Part shown: positions 18,384 through 26,027 of the stretch, piece by piece | How positions within the stretch are numbered: position 1 is the first letter of the stretch | Layout: the number at the start of each line of letters is the position of its first letter | Assembly (NCBI RefSeq): GCF_016904955.1 | Contig: NZ_JADIKE010000039.1 | Location: 62,001-126,000 of the forward strand | From: Dyella flava | Lineage (GTDB): Bacteria > Pseudomonadota > Gammaproteobacteria > Xanthomonadales > Rhodanobacteraceae | Direction of reading: 5' to 3' | Length of the DNA: 64,000 bases | Notes under the pieces: model-generated | Seen by the model: only the letters and a program-made list of their open reading frames with translations | Databases searched by the model: none | What the model was told of the DNA's origin: nothing | Translations under genes and position numbers: made by a program

Positions 18384-19241
18384 GTGAATCGCAGAAAATA
18401 CAAGAAGCAGGCATCCTACGGCAGCTGGTTCATAGCGATCATCGTCTTGATCGCCATCGCGGCCGCCGGCGTTTATCTGGTACGAATGGCGATGCATCCG
18501 AAGGAGCAGGAAAGCAGCACACCGACTGCGTTGCCTGCACCTTCATCGTCGGTGGCGCCAGCCCACAGCACATCGTCGCCGGCGATCGAACATCCGATCA
18601 CGCAGGCCGAATCCACTCCCGCATCCACATCCACGGCGCCCTTGCCCGCACTGGCTGACAGCGACGCGAGCGTGCTCGGTGCGTTGTCCATGCTGGCGAG
18701 CGGTGGCAACGTGCGCTCCTTGCTGGCGCCGAATCAGATCATTTCGCGTGTGGTGGCCACCGTCGATGCGCTGCCGCGCCACAGCATGGGCAGCAGTTTC
18801 ATCCTGCCGCTGCGCACGCCGAAAGGATCCATGCAGACCTCGCAGGCCAACGGCATGACCGTGATCAGTGCTGACAATGCGAAGCGCTACGACCCCTATA
18901 TGGCGGTACTCGCCAGCGTCGATCCTCACGCGCTGGTCGGCTGGTACCGGCACAACTATCCGCTGTTCCAGCAAGCGTATCGCGAGCTTGGCTATCCGCA
19001 CGGCTATTTCAATGATCGTCTGGTGATGGCGATCGACGACATGCTTGCGGCTCCTGATCTGCACGATCCGGTGGCGGTGAACAAATCCGGGCCACACTAC
19101 GTCCTGGTCGATCCGCAACTGCAATCGCTGTCGAACGGCCAGAAGTTGATGGTGCGCATGGGACCGGCCAATGAGCAGCAGTTCAAGGCGAAGCTGCGGA
19201 TGATTAAGACATTGCTTGCTGGTGATCAGATTGCGCATTGA
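18384..19241 (+). CDS. DUF3014 membrane-anchored protein
   Basis: A 285-residue protein with one N-terminal membrane helix (about 14-34), a Ser/Thr/Pro-rich spacer to about residue 90 that probably lies in the periplasm, then a globular DUF3014 domain (LLAPNQIISRVVATVDALPR, YDPYMAVLASVDPHALVGWY, PHYVLVDPQLQSL). The family is widespread in proteobacteria and has no assigned function. The start is GTG preceded by a weak ribosome site. Nearby genes give no functional clue. Confidence 0.88.
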   Translation: MNRRKYKKQASYGSWFIAIIVLIAIAAAGVYLVRMAMHPKEQESSTPTALPAPSSSVAPAHSTSSPAIEHPITQAESTPASTSTAPLPALADSDASVLGALSMLASGGNVRSLLAPNQIISRVVATVDALPRHSMGSSFILPLRTPKGSMQTSQANGMTVISADNAKRYDPYMAVLASVDPHALVGWYRHNYPLFQQAYRELGYPHGYFNDRLVMAIDDMLAAPDLHDPVAVNKSGPHYVLVDPQLQSLSNGQKLMVRMGPANEQQFKAKLRMIKTLLAGDQIAH

Positions 19242-19370
19242 TTTGCATGGCGGTGGTTGACTGAACCCGCGCGGGGTGTCGCCAGGAGACGGTGGCGGCA
19301 ACTCGCGGAATACCTGCCTGAGTAAACTCTCCGGAGCAGGCGTTCAATCGACGTCCTCGGCTACAGGCAA

Positions 19371-19409
19371 AAGAAAACCCCGGAAGCGCAAGCTTCCGGG
19401 GTTTCTTTT
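19371..19409. terminator. Bidirectional intrinsic terminator
   Basis: An ACCCCGGAAGC stem pairs with GCTTCCGGGGT around GCAA, with an A-rich left flank and a TTTCTTTT right flank. It separates the DUF3014 gene from the convergent YXWGXW gene. Confidence 0.9.
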
Positions 19410-19429
19410 GCAGCAAGATAAAACGCTGC

Positions 19430-20659
19430 TCAGCTGTGGTGCGAGTCGTGACCTCCACCGCCGCCTGACGGCCGGCCGCCACCGCCACGCGGGGCCGCAG
19501 CTGGACGGGCAGCCGGGGCTGACGGCCGATACGATGGCGCCGCGGCGTGATACTGCGGAGCGGCCGGGTGGTAGCTGGGCGCGGCTGCGTGGTAGCTACT
19601 GGCTTGTGGCCGATAAGTGCTTTGCGTATGCGCGGAGTAGTTGGACGCGGAGTGATTCACCGTGGCCGAGCTGTGGTATGCAGCACTGTTGGTGCTGTGA
19701 TACGTGGAGCTGTTGCTGTGATACGCGGCGCTGTTGAAGCTGGCGGGCCGCTGAGCGGCGCCCGCCGTCGTGGCATGCGGCGCGTAACTTGCCGAGTGCA
19801 GCGCCATGCTGTTGTTCACGTGTTGCACATTGGCAGCTGCTGGCGTGAATCGGCCTGCGGCGGCTGCGCCACCGGCCACGGTAGCACCACGTGACGCCAT
19901 CACACCGGCGCCGGTGAACACGCCGGCGCGCTGCGTGGCAGCAATCGCCGGACTGCCGTGATTGACCGATGCGAGCATGGCTCGGTTCTGGCTGGCCGCA
20001 TGCATCTGTTGCTGCTGGGCGGCGATCGGGCCGACGTTGTGCGGGTCGCGGGCGTAGGTCAGCTCCTGCGGTGTGGCGCGCGCGGTCAGCCCGCCCGTGC
20101 CGCCGTTGTAGCTGGTGCGGCTGACGTAGGTGTTATTCACCACGGTCTGGTTGTAGACATTGGTAACGTGCACGCCGCCAAACTGATTCACGCTGCGGTT
20201 GTAGTAGAAGCCGCCCGGGCCCCAGTGACCACCGGCATAGCCGACGCCACCGTAACCAAAGCCATAGTTCACACCGCCGTAGAAGCCGACGTGCGTGCCC
20301 CAGTAACCGGCATGGAAGGTGTACACGCCACCGACCCAGCCCCAGTAGCCAGGCGTCCAAAGCGCGCCGTAGAACGGCGGCAGTACCCATGTGCCCGGCA
20401 CCCAGTAGTACGCGGCGCCATTCCAGGCCCAGTAGCCGGGTGTCCAGATGTAGCCGACAGCGGGAATGACCGGCTGCACATAAACCGGCAGCAGCGGCGG
20501 CGGGAAGCCCACCGAAATGCCGACGCCGATAAACACTCCTGCGTTGGCTTGTTGCGGGAGTGCCGTCAGCGCGGCGACAGCGGCGAACAAAGCCGAAGCC
20601 GATCGCACGAGCCAGGGGTGCTTGGTCGAAAAATTTTGCGTGGAAGTCATTGTTTTCAT
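19430..20659 (-). CDS. Exported YXWGXW-repeat protein
   Basis: A secreted protein of about 409 residues. The signal peptide ends near ANAGVF (residue about 41). The middle part has the Tyr-Trp-Gly repeats of the YXWGXW family (YIWTPGYWAWNG, YYWVPGTWV, LWTPGYWGWVGGVY), then a Gly-Tyr-rich stretch. The C-terminal 180 residues are low-complexity Ser, His, Ala and Tyr repeats (AAYHS, STYHS, SYHPAAP) ending in a Gly/His tail. Such proteins are thought to be outer-surface or periplasmic, with unknown function. The start is chosen at an ATG with AGGAGG 7 nt upstream; an upstream frame of 28 codons is not supported. Confidence 0.88.
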   Translation of the reverse strand: MKTMTSTQNFSTKHPWLVRSASALFAAVAALTALPQQANAGVFIGVGISVGFPPPLLPVYVQPVIPAVGYIWTPGYWAWNGAAYYWVPGTWVLPPFYGALWTPGYWGWVGGVYTFHAGYWGTHVGFYGGVNYGFGYGGVGYAGGHWGPGGFYYNRSVNQFGGVHVTNVYNQTVVNNTYVSRTSYNGGTGGLTARATPQELTYARDPHNVGPIAAQQQQMHAASQNRAMLASVNHGSPAIAATQRAGVFTGAGVMASRGATVAGGAAAAGRFTPAAANVQHVNNSMALHSASYAPHATTAGAAQRPASFNSAAYHSNSSTYHSTNSAAYHSSATVNHSASNYSAHTQSTYRPQASSYHAAAPSYHPAAPQYHAAAPSYRPSAPAARPAAAPRGGGGRPSGGGGGHDSHHS

Positions 20660-20917
20660 GGTGGGTCCTCCTGGGCGTGCACCGTACAGCAGAAAACGCG
20701 AGAAAACGTGCGATCTCGTACAGGGAAAAACTGACAAGTTCACAATTGTTCAGCGGCAACTTGTGCACTGCGTTCGGTTATGCGTCGCAAGGTATTGTGT
20801 TGCTTGACTTTGCTGTAACCAAATCGCGGATAAACATGAATTGGCAGGCGAAAACGTTCACCCTGTTGCGCCGTACACGCTTTTATGTACATGGCGGAGC
20901 AGAAACCTGCGGTTACG

Positions 20918-21188
20918 CTAGGGCCTGTTAGCACTATTGGCGTAGCCCGCGTTGCCGAGGAGTGGTCGTCAGGTGGTAGTGCGCGGTGCAGGCTTGGCTG
21001 GGTGCCAAGTCAAGCCGCGCGCTGCCGCATGGCGGCCACTCCTCGGCAACCCGAAGGGCCGGGTCTGTTTGCCCGCCATCCGGCGTCATCACTCAGTCGT
21101 GTACCGACGTACACTCTCTCGCTCTTCCTTGGCTGGCGCGCAAACAGCTTCCGGCGCGGGCCACGCCAATCGTGCTAACAGGCCCTAG
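20918..21188. mobile_element. MITE-like element A with nested inverted repeats
   Basis: A 271-bp non-coding element. Its outermost 34 bp (20918-20951 and 21155-21188) are inverted repeats with two mismatches, starting CTAGGGCCTGTTAGCAC. A TA dinucleotide sits at each end next to the GGG terminus. A second palindrome lies inside: 18-bp arms at 20951-20968 and 21033-21050 (one mismatch) around a 64-nt loop. A small hairpin, GTGTAC-CGAC-GTACAC, is at 21099-21114. It shares GTCAAGCCGCGCG (21009-21021) and the overall plan with element B at 25350-25733. No transposase is encoded, so mobilisation would be in trans. Element status is inferred. Confidence 0.65.
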
Positions 21189-21238
21189 TGAAGATATTCC
21201 GGGTGCCGTATGCCCCTTCTTCCTGTGGAGTGCTCCGC

Positions 21239-21739
21239 ATGTCGCAGTTGCAGCATCTGAAAATGCTCACCCGTTATCGGGCTTGGGCTGACCGCTTGCT
21301 TTACCAGTCGCTGGCGCCTCTGCCGGAGGAGGCGCTGACTCGCGCCCAGCCGATTATCTTTGGCAGTTTGCTGCGGACCCTTTATCACCTGAATGCCATG
21401 GATCAGGTCTGGAAAGCACATCTTGAAGGTGTGCCGCATGGGTTTACCTCACGCAACCCCGAGGACTGTCCTGCGTTCGACGCACTGCGCGCAAGCCAGG
21501 TCAGCATCAATGACTGGTATATCCGCTTTGCCGACAGGCTGGATGAAGGAGCCTGTGATGAAACGATTCGTTTCACTTTTATCGGTGGTGGTGACGGGGC
21601 GATGTCGCGCGGCGACATTTTGCGGCATGTGGTCAACCATGCCACCTATCACCGCGGGCATGTCGCAATGATGATGTATGGCCTGTCTACGAGTGTGCCG
21701 ACCACCGATCTGCCGGTGTACCTGCGCGATGCAGGTTGA
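21239..21739 (+). CDS. DinB-family protein
   Basis: A 166-residue four-helix-bundle protein of the DinB/YfiT-like superfamily, members of which bind a divalent metal through three histidines and often act as thiol-dependent transferases. The candidate ligands are His in LYHLNAMDQVW (about residue 46) and the two in VVNHATYHRGHV (about residues 136-142). The chosen ATG has GGAG 8 nt upstream; a longer frame begins at the edge of element A. The gene starts 51 bp from the end of that element, which may supply part of its promoter region. The biochemical role is unknown. Confidence 0.88.
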   Translation: MSQLQHLKMLTRYRAWADRLLYQSLAPLPEEALTRAQPIIFGSLLRTLYHLNAMDQVWKAHLEGVPHGFTSRNPEDCPAFDALRASQVSINDWYIRFADRLDEGACDETIRFTFIGGGDGAMSRGDILRHVVNHATYHRGHVAMMMYGLSTSVPTTDLPVYLRDAG

Positions 21740-21773
21740 TTGGCACGACAGGCTGCGCGTGATGCGTATCGCT

Positions 21774-22574
21774 TCAGGCGTATTGCATCTTGATCGTCAT
21801 GCCGCCGTCGACTACGAAATGCTGGCCGGTCACAAAACCGGAGGCGGGGCTCAACAGGTACACGGCAAGTGCACCGATGTCCTCCGGTGTGCCCACACGC
21901 CCGGCAGGATGCTGTGAGTGATCCGTGCGACTGAGTTTGGGCATGCGACGCTGCGCCGGTTTCTGCCAGGCGTCGGTGGCGATCCAGCCGGGAAGAATGG
22001 CGTTGACGCGCACGGCTGGGCCTGCGCTCACGGCCATGGCATGCGTCAGCGCGACAAGGCCGCCTTTGCTTGCTGCATAAGCCTCGGTATCCGCTTCGGA
22101 TTGCAGGGCGCGGGTGGAAGCGATGTTGACAATCGCACCACCCGCGATTCTCAACGCGGGCAGTGCATGCTTGCTGCACAGAAATGCGCCGGTGAGATTC
22201 GTGCCGAGATAGCGATTCCAGGTTTCCAGCGGCAACTCGTGCAACGGCCCCTGGCACGGGTTGGCGATGCCGGCGTTATTGACCAGTCCATCGATGCGGC
22301 CAAAACGCGAAAGCGCGGCATCCATCCAACGACGCACACTGGTCTCGCGTGATACATCAAGCTGGCGGAACATGGCGCGTTTTCCGATCTGCCATTCATC
22401 CAGACAGGCTTTCCCGGCTTCCTGGTCCAGGTCGCCGATCATCACCGAACCACCGGCCGCCAGCACGGCTTGCGCGATGCCGCGTCCGATGCCTTGCGCA
22501 CCGCCGGTTATCAGCACGACGCGATCGCGCATGGGGTGAGCGTCATAGGTGGTGATGGCGGGTGCTTTCGACAT
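21774..22574 (-). CDS. Short-chain dehydrogenase/reductase
   Basis: A 266-residue NAD(P)-dependent oxidoreductase with a Rossmann fold. Nucleotide-binding TGGAQGIGRG is near residue 22, a conserved NNAG follows, and the catalytic Ser in NIAS is 13 residues before the YAASK motif with Tyr and Lys. DVSR and GDLD suggest NAD preference because an Asp follows beta-2. The C-terminus ends VVDGGMTIKMQYA, typical of the 3-oxoacyl-ACP reductase-like group. The substrate is unknown. Divergent from thpR with a 56-bp gap. Confidence 0.92.
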   Translation of the reverse strand: MSKAPAITTYDAHPMRDRVVLITGGAQGIGRGIAQAVLAAGGSVMIGDLDQEAGKACLDEWQIGKRAMFRQLDVSRETSVRRWMDAALSRFGRIDGLVNNAGIANPCQGPLHELPLETWNRYLGTNLTGAFLCSKHALPALRIAGGAIVNIASTRALQSEADTEAYAASKGGLVALTHAMAVSAGPAVRVNAILPGWIATDAWQKPAQRRMPKLSRTDHSQHPAGRVGTPEDIGALAVYLLSPASGFVTGQHFVVDGGMTIKMQYA

Positions 22575-22630
22575 GGCATGGACATCAGCGGGCGATGAGG
22601 CAGCAAGGTTAGCGCACCGCTGCGGCTTCG

Positions 22631-23254
22631 ATGGAGTACGCTGCGGCGATGCCCGCACGGACGATCCCGCCAGCAACCCGGCACGATCTTTTCGGCCCAT
22701 CGACCATCCACGCCGAAACGCATCGCCTGTTCTTCGCCCTGATGCCAGACGATGCCGCGCGCCAACGCATCAATCGTGCCGTAGCGTTGTTGCAACAGCA
22801 GTATCCTGAGTTGCGCGCGCGCTGGGTGAACCCGGAGCGCTTCCACGCAACCTTGAATTTCCTTGGCGATTACCCGGCGTTGCCTGCAGACGTGGTAGCG
22901 CAAGCCCGGTCTGCGGCGGATAGCCTGAGTGCATCAGGCTTTGCCTGGACCCTGGATTACGCAGCCAGCTTCCGCGGTCGCCAACCGCCTTGTGTATTGC
23001 GCAGCACCGTGGTGCCGGATTTATTGCAGGCATTGTGGCAGGACATGAACAAGGCGCTCGCGCAGGTCGCTTTGCATCGACATATCGAACGCCAGTTCAC
23101 GCCCCACGTAACCCTGGCCTACGCCCGACATGAACTGCCCAGTGCGGTGCCGATCATCCCCATCAGCTGGCAGCTCAGGCACTTTGTGCTGATTCATAAC
23201 GTCGTGGGGCAGGGGAGTTACCACGTGCTCGGCCAGTGGCCGCTATCGACCTGA
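22631..23254 (+). CDS. thpR: RNA 2',3'-cyclic phosphodiesterase ThpR
   Basis: A protein of about 200 residues of the 2H phosphoesterase superfamily (LigT/ThpR), which opens 2',3'-cyclic phosphates at RNA ends. Both HxTx motifs are present: FHATLNFLG near residue 71 and FTPHVTLAYA near residue 155, giving the two catalytic His-Thr pairs. HRLFFALMPDD is the usual N-terminal strand. The frame begins earlier than the domain; an ATG six codons downstream is an alternative start. Divergent from the SDR gene. Confidence 0.9.
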   Translation: MEYAAAMPARTIPPATRHDLFGPSTIHAETHRLFFALMPDDAARQRINRAVALLQQQYPELRARWVNPERFHATLNFLGDYPALPADVVAQARSAADSLSASGFAWTLDYAASFRGRQPPCVLRSTVVPDLLQALWQDMNKALAQVALHRHIERQFTPHVTLAYARHELPSAVPIIPISWQLRHFVLIHNVVGQGSYHVLGQWPLST

Positions 23255-23337
23255 TATGGCCCAAAGGTCAGGTATGAACATCGGATCGGCAAGCGCAAAA
23301 TCGACGCGGTGGCTCACCCCTCACTCAGGAGATCGTC

Positions 23338-24120
23338 ATGCGCTCGATATCCGTTGCTTTGCTTGCGGCAATGAGCCTTTCGGGGCTGGCCCTGGCACAG
23401 ACGCCGCAGATGAATCACATGCAAGCCGTGCACTATGTACCGCCGTACATCCAGGCGGCCGTGGACGATCCCGCGCGGGGTCAGGATGTCAGCATTGATG
23501 CGCGCCGCAAGATTACGGACGTGATGGTTTTCAGCGAAGTAAAGCCGGGGCAGAAGGTATTGGAATTGATTCCGGGCAGCGGCTATTTCACGCGCGTGTT
23601 CAGCAGCATCGTTGGCTCGCAAGGCCATGTCTATGCGCTGTGGCCGAACGAGTATGCCAAGGAAGATGTGGATGACGTTGCCGGTTCGGACAAGCTTGCT
23701 ACCGATCCCCACTATGCAAACGTTTCCGTACTCAAGCAGCCGGCTGCACAGTTAAGCGTGCCGCAGCAGGTGGACCTGGTGTTCACGTCGCAGAACTACC
23801 ACGATTATCCCGACGTTTTCATGGGCAAGGTCGATCCGGTCGCGTTCGACAAACAGGTGTATGCGGCGCTGAAGCCTGGCGGCATGTTCGTGGTTATCGA
23901 TCATGTTGCGCCCGCGGGCTCTGGCATGGCCGATACCGATACTTTGCATCGCATCGATCCGGAGATCGTGAAGAAGCAGGTGGAATCGGTGGGCTTTGTG
24001 TTTGCCGGTGAAAGCAATGCGCTGCGCAATCCGAATGATCCGCACACGATCAAGGTGTTTGACTCCTCGATACGTGGCCACACGGATCAGTTCATGTATC
24101 GGTTTCGCAAGCCGGGTTGA
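23338..24120 (+). CDS. Class I SAM-dependent methyltransferase with signal peptide
   Basis: A 260-residue protein that combines a clear Sec signal peptide (hydrophobic core SVALLAAMSLSGLALA, cleavage near AQ) with a Rossmann methyltransferase fold. SAM-binding motif I is VLELIPGSGYFTRVF, motif II region VYALWP, and motif IV-like VDLVFTSQNYHDY. Post-loop GGMFVVIDHV is also typical. This belongs to the predicted exported methyltransferase group (COG4798) that is widespread in proteobacteria, but SAM is not expected in the periplasm, so it may bind something else or act on exported substrates. It is monocistronic with a good ribosome site (CAGGAG). Confidence 0.85.
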   Translation: MRSISVALLAAMSLSGLALAQTPQMNHMQAVHYVPPYIQAAVDDPARGQDVSIDARRKITDVMVFSEVKPGQKVLELIPGSGYFTRVFSSIVGSQGHVYALWPNEYAKEDVDDVAGSDKLATDPHYANVSVLKQPAAQLSVPQQVDLVFTSQNYHDYPDVFMGKVDPVAFDKQVYAALKPGGMFVVIDHVAPAGSGMADTDTLHRIDPEIVKKQVESVGFVFAGESNALRNPNDPHTIKVFDSSIRGHTDQFMYRFRKPG

Positions 24121-24137
24121 CACGTGATGGGTTATGG

Positions 24138-24165
24138 CTCCCTCCCCTGCAAGCAGGGGAGGGAG
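24138..24165. terminator. Hairpin between convergent genes
   Basis: Two 13-nt arms, CTCCCTCCCCTGC and its exact complement, are separated by only two bases. It lies between the methyltransferase and the convergent chitinase gene. No T-tract follows on either side, so termination is probable rather than certain. Confidence 0.6.
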
Positions 24166-24184
24166 GCGTTACGAAAGATGGGGA

Positions 24185-25333
24185 TCAGTGCAAACCCTTC
24201 CACATGTCATCCAGCAATTCATCACTGGGATCAATCGTCTGTTCCCAATACATGATGCCGCCCAGATGCTGTGCCTTGATGTACGCCATCTTGGCGGCAA
24301 TCGATTGCGGATCGTCGTAGCTGATAAAGCTGCGGGTCTGTGCGTTCCATAGCCATGGTGCCTGCGCATCGGCATCCCAGTAGCGCACGTAGCCGTGCTT
24401 GTTGATGTAGTCCTGCTTCAGTTCCGGCCAGTTGTGCGCGTCCTGGTAATGGCCGTAGGTCTGGTAAAGCCCATCGTGATCGGGTTTCACATCGGCGAAT
24501 TCGCGTCCATAGAGTGCGGCGCCAATCAGCAGTTTCCCGGGTGCAACGCCCGCCGCCAGGAACTGCTGCACGGCGCGGTCGGTCGTGCGGCCGTCACCCT
24601 GGATCAGCTTGGAAGGATGCAGGCCGGTGTGATGCCCGGTGGTGGGCGTGTCGGCGTTGACGAAGTCGTAGGTCATCAGGTTGAACCAATCCAGGTACGG
24701 ATTGATTCCCGCGATGTCGACATGGTCGACGAACGGGCCGTCAGCAATCGCCACGCTGAGTGTGTAGTGATTGGCGCCGGTGCGGCCGTTGGCGGCGCCT
24801 ACGCGATCAAGACTGGCGCGGATCGCTTTCAGTAGCAGCGTGTAGTTGGTTTTGTCCTGCGGACTGGATTTGATGCCGGATTCGTGATGACCGGGATATT
24901 CCCAGTCCACATCCAGGCCATCGGCATGCTGTGCCGCGACCAGTTGTGCGGCGCTGTCGGCAAACAGCTGGCGGCCGGCTTCGGTGCTGGCGGCTTCGGA
25001 AAAACCGCCCACGGTCCAGCCGCCGACCGAGATATCCACCTTGAGCCTGGGGTTGAGCTTCTTCAGCGCGAGCAGGTCGTGCAGGTGCGCCAGGTCGTGA
25101 TCGTCGATCACGACCTGGCCGCCTTTAGGATGCGCAAAAGCAAAGATCAAGGTATCGATCTTGCCGACATCCTTGGTTTGCGCCGGATTCCAGCCGCCGG
25201 CGTAACCAACGATGCGATAAGACGGCGACGCGGTCTGGGCCATTGCCACGCCGCCCGCGGCAAGTAGCGACAAGGGCAATAACAGGCTGGCGATCAGTTG
25301 CCTGGATTGACGGGACGAAAACGGACGCATCAT
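24185..25333 (-). CDS. Exported GH18 chitinase (ChiA-like catalytic motif)
   Basis: A 382-residue secreted glycoside hydrolase. The signal peptide ends near AMAQ (residue 33). A GH18 barrel follows, with the substrate-binding SVGGW at 102-106 and the catalytic motif DGLDVDWEYPG at 138-148, in which Glu145 is the proton donor. LMTYDF and YWEQTIDPSDEL are typical later elements. It has no carbohydrate-binding module or Pro-Thr linker, unlike the tandem chitinases near 12-15 kb, and is only distantly related to them. The start follows CAGGAGCG 6 nt upstream. The promoter must lie in element B or at its edge, since the element begins 17 bp away. Confidence 0.95.
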   Translation of the reverse strand: MMRPFSSRQSRQLIASLLLPLSLLAAGGVAMAQTASPSYRIVGYAGGWNPAQTKDVGKIDTLIFAFAHPKGGQVVIDDHDLAHLHDLLALKKLNPRLKVDISVGGWTVGGFSEAASTEAGRQLFADSAAQLVAAQHADGLDVDWEYPGHHESGIKSSPQDKTNYTLLLKAIRASLDRVGAANGRTGANHYTLSVAIADGPFVDHVDIAGINPYLDWFNLMTYDFVNADTPTTGHHTGLHPSKLIQGDGRTTDRAVQQFLAAGVAPGKLLIGAALYGREFADVKPDHDGLYQTYGHYQDAHNWPELKQDYINKHGYVRYWDADAQAPWLWNAQTRSFISYDDPQSIAAKMAYIKAQHLGGIMYWEQTIDPSDELLDDMWKGLH

Positions 25334-25420
25334 GCGCGCTCCTGGGGGGTAGGGATGCTCTGATCAATTCTGCGTGGGCGTCACCGGTCCTGTCTGTTCG
25401 CAGGCCACAGGGGCGTCGGT

Positions 25421-25552
25421 GCACGCGGTGAGGGTACATGGATGTACCCGGCTTTGAGGAGCGAGGAAGGCAGACTGGCTGTCTGTCGAGGCGACGGACC
25501 GCACGCGGTGAGAGTACATGGATGTACTCGGTTTTGAGGAGCGAGGAAGGCA
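25421..25552. repeat. Pair of 52-bp direct repeats with small GTAC hairpins
   Basis: Units at 25421-25472 and 25501-25552 differ at three bases. Each contains a GTAC hairpin: 25432-25449 has GGGTACAT opposite ATGTACCC, 25512-25529 has GAGTACAT opposite ATGTACTC. Two of the three differences form one compensatory base-pair change (G-C to A-T), so the hairpin is preserved between copies. Confidence 0.85.
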
Positions 25553-25602
25553 TGCGGACAGACAGGACTGGCCCCAACGCATTAAATTTAAAATGACGGG
25601 GT

Positions 25603-25698
25603 GATGTCCAGAAGGCTCGCAGGCTGCGCCGCGCGGCTTGACAAGACAGCCAGTCTCCCCTGCGCCACGCACCACACCCTGCGAGCCTTCTGGACATC
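25603..25698. repeat. Inner 21-bp palindrome of element B
   Basis: Perfect 21-bp arms start GATGTCCAGAAGG and end at the complementary CCTTCTGGACATC, enclosing 54 nt. The arm-loop-arm plan corresponds to the 18-bp palindrome of element A. Confidence 0.9.
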
Positions 25699-25789
25699 AT
25701 GCCGCCCACGCAGAATTGATCAGAGCATCCCTAGGCTTGAAGTGATGATGTCGGGCTACCATGGTGACGATGTCCAACCTTGTTTGCTC

Positions 25790-25996
25790 ATGAACGACGA
25801 AGCGTCCATTCCTGACGATCAGCTGCTGCGTGACGATCCGCTGCCAACGCCGCCGGTCGAACCTGATCCGGGCGACTGCTGCGGCAGCGGCTGCGATCCA
25901 TGCATCTTCGATTACTACGAAGAAGCTCGACAGCATTACCGCGAGTTGCTGGCCGCATGGCGTCAGCGTCACCCGGGCGTGGACCCGGGCTGCTGA
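25790..25996 (+). CDS. Small oxidoreductase-like (Oxidored-like) Cys-rich protein
   Basis: A 68-residue protein with the short 'oxidoreductase-like protein, N-terminal' motif: PEPGDCCGSGCDPCIFDYY-type core, here read as DPGDCCGSGCDPCIFDYYEE at about residues 28-47, with four closely spaced Cys. It resembles a metal- or Fe-S-binding knot, though no catalytic function is known. The ATG used gives a normal length; another in-frame ATG at 25745 would add 15 residues and lies 12 bp from the end of element B. Its promoter is unclear, and could be inside that element. Confidence 0.7.
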   Translation: MNDEASIPDDQLLRDDPLPTPPVEPDPGDCCGSGCDPCIFDYYEEARQHYRELLAAWRQRHPGVDPGC

Positions 25997-26027
25997 CGTC
26001 TTTTCCGAACGGGGGAAGGCGAAGAAA

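Larger units (their letters stand above)
25350..25733. mobile_element. MITE-like element B with nested palindromes and duplicated internal unit
   Basis: A 384-bp element with perfect 31-bp terminal inverted repeats (25350-25380 and 25703-25733; start TAGGGATGCTCTG), each beginning TA-GGG as in element A. It contains an inner perfect palindrome with 21-bp arms (25603-25623, 25678-25698) around a 54-nt loop, and two 52-bp direct repeats (25421-25472 and 25501-25552, three differences). It lacks a credible gene. It is in the opposite orientation to element A and shares GTCAAGCCGCGCG at 25630-25642 (complement). It spans nearly the whole gap between the divergent chitinase and oxidoreductase-like genes. 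Confidence 0.7.

Noticed and set aside
25364..25709. Open frames inside element B that look like short proteins
   Set aside because: The two overlapping frames arise from the internal direct repeats and palindrome, and the same reading of element A gives a similar peptide. They are by-products of the repeat, not genes.
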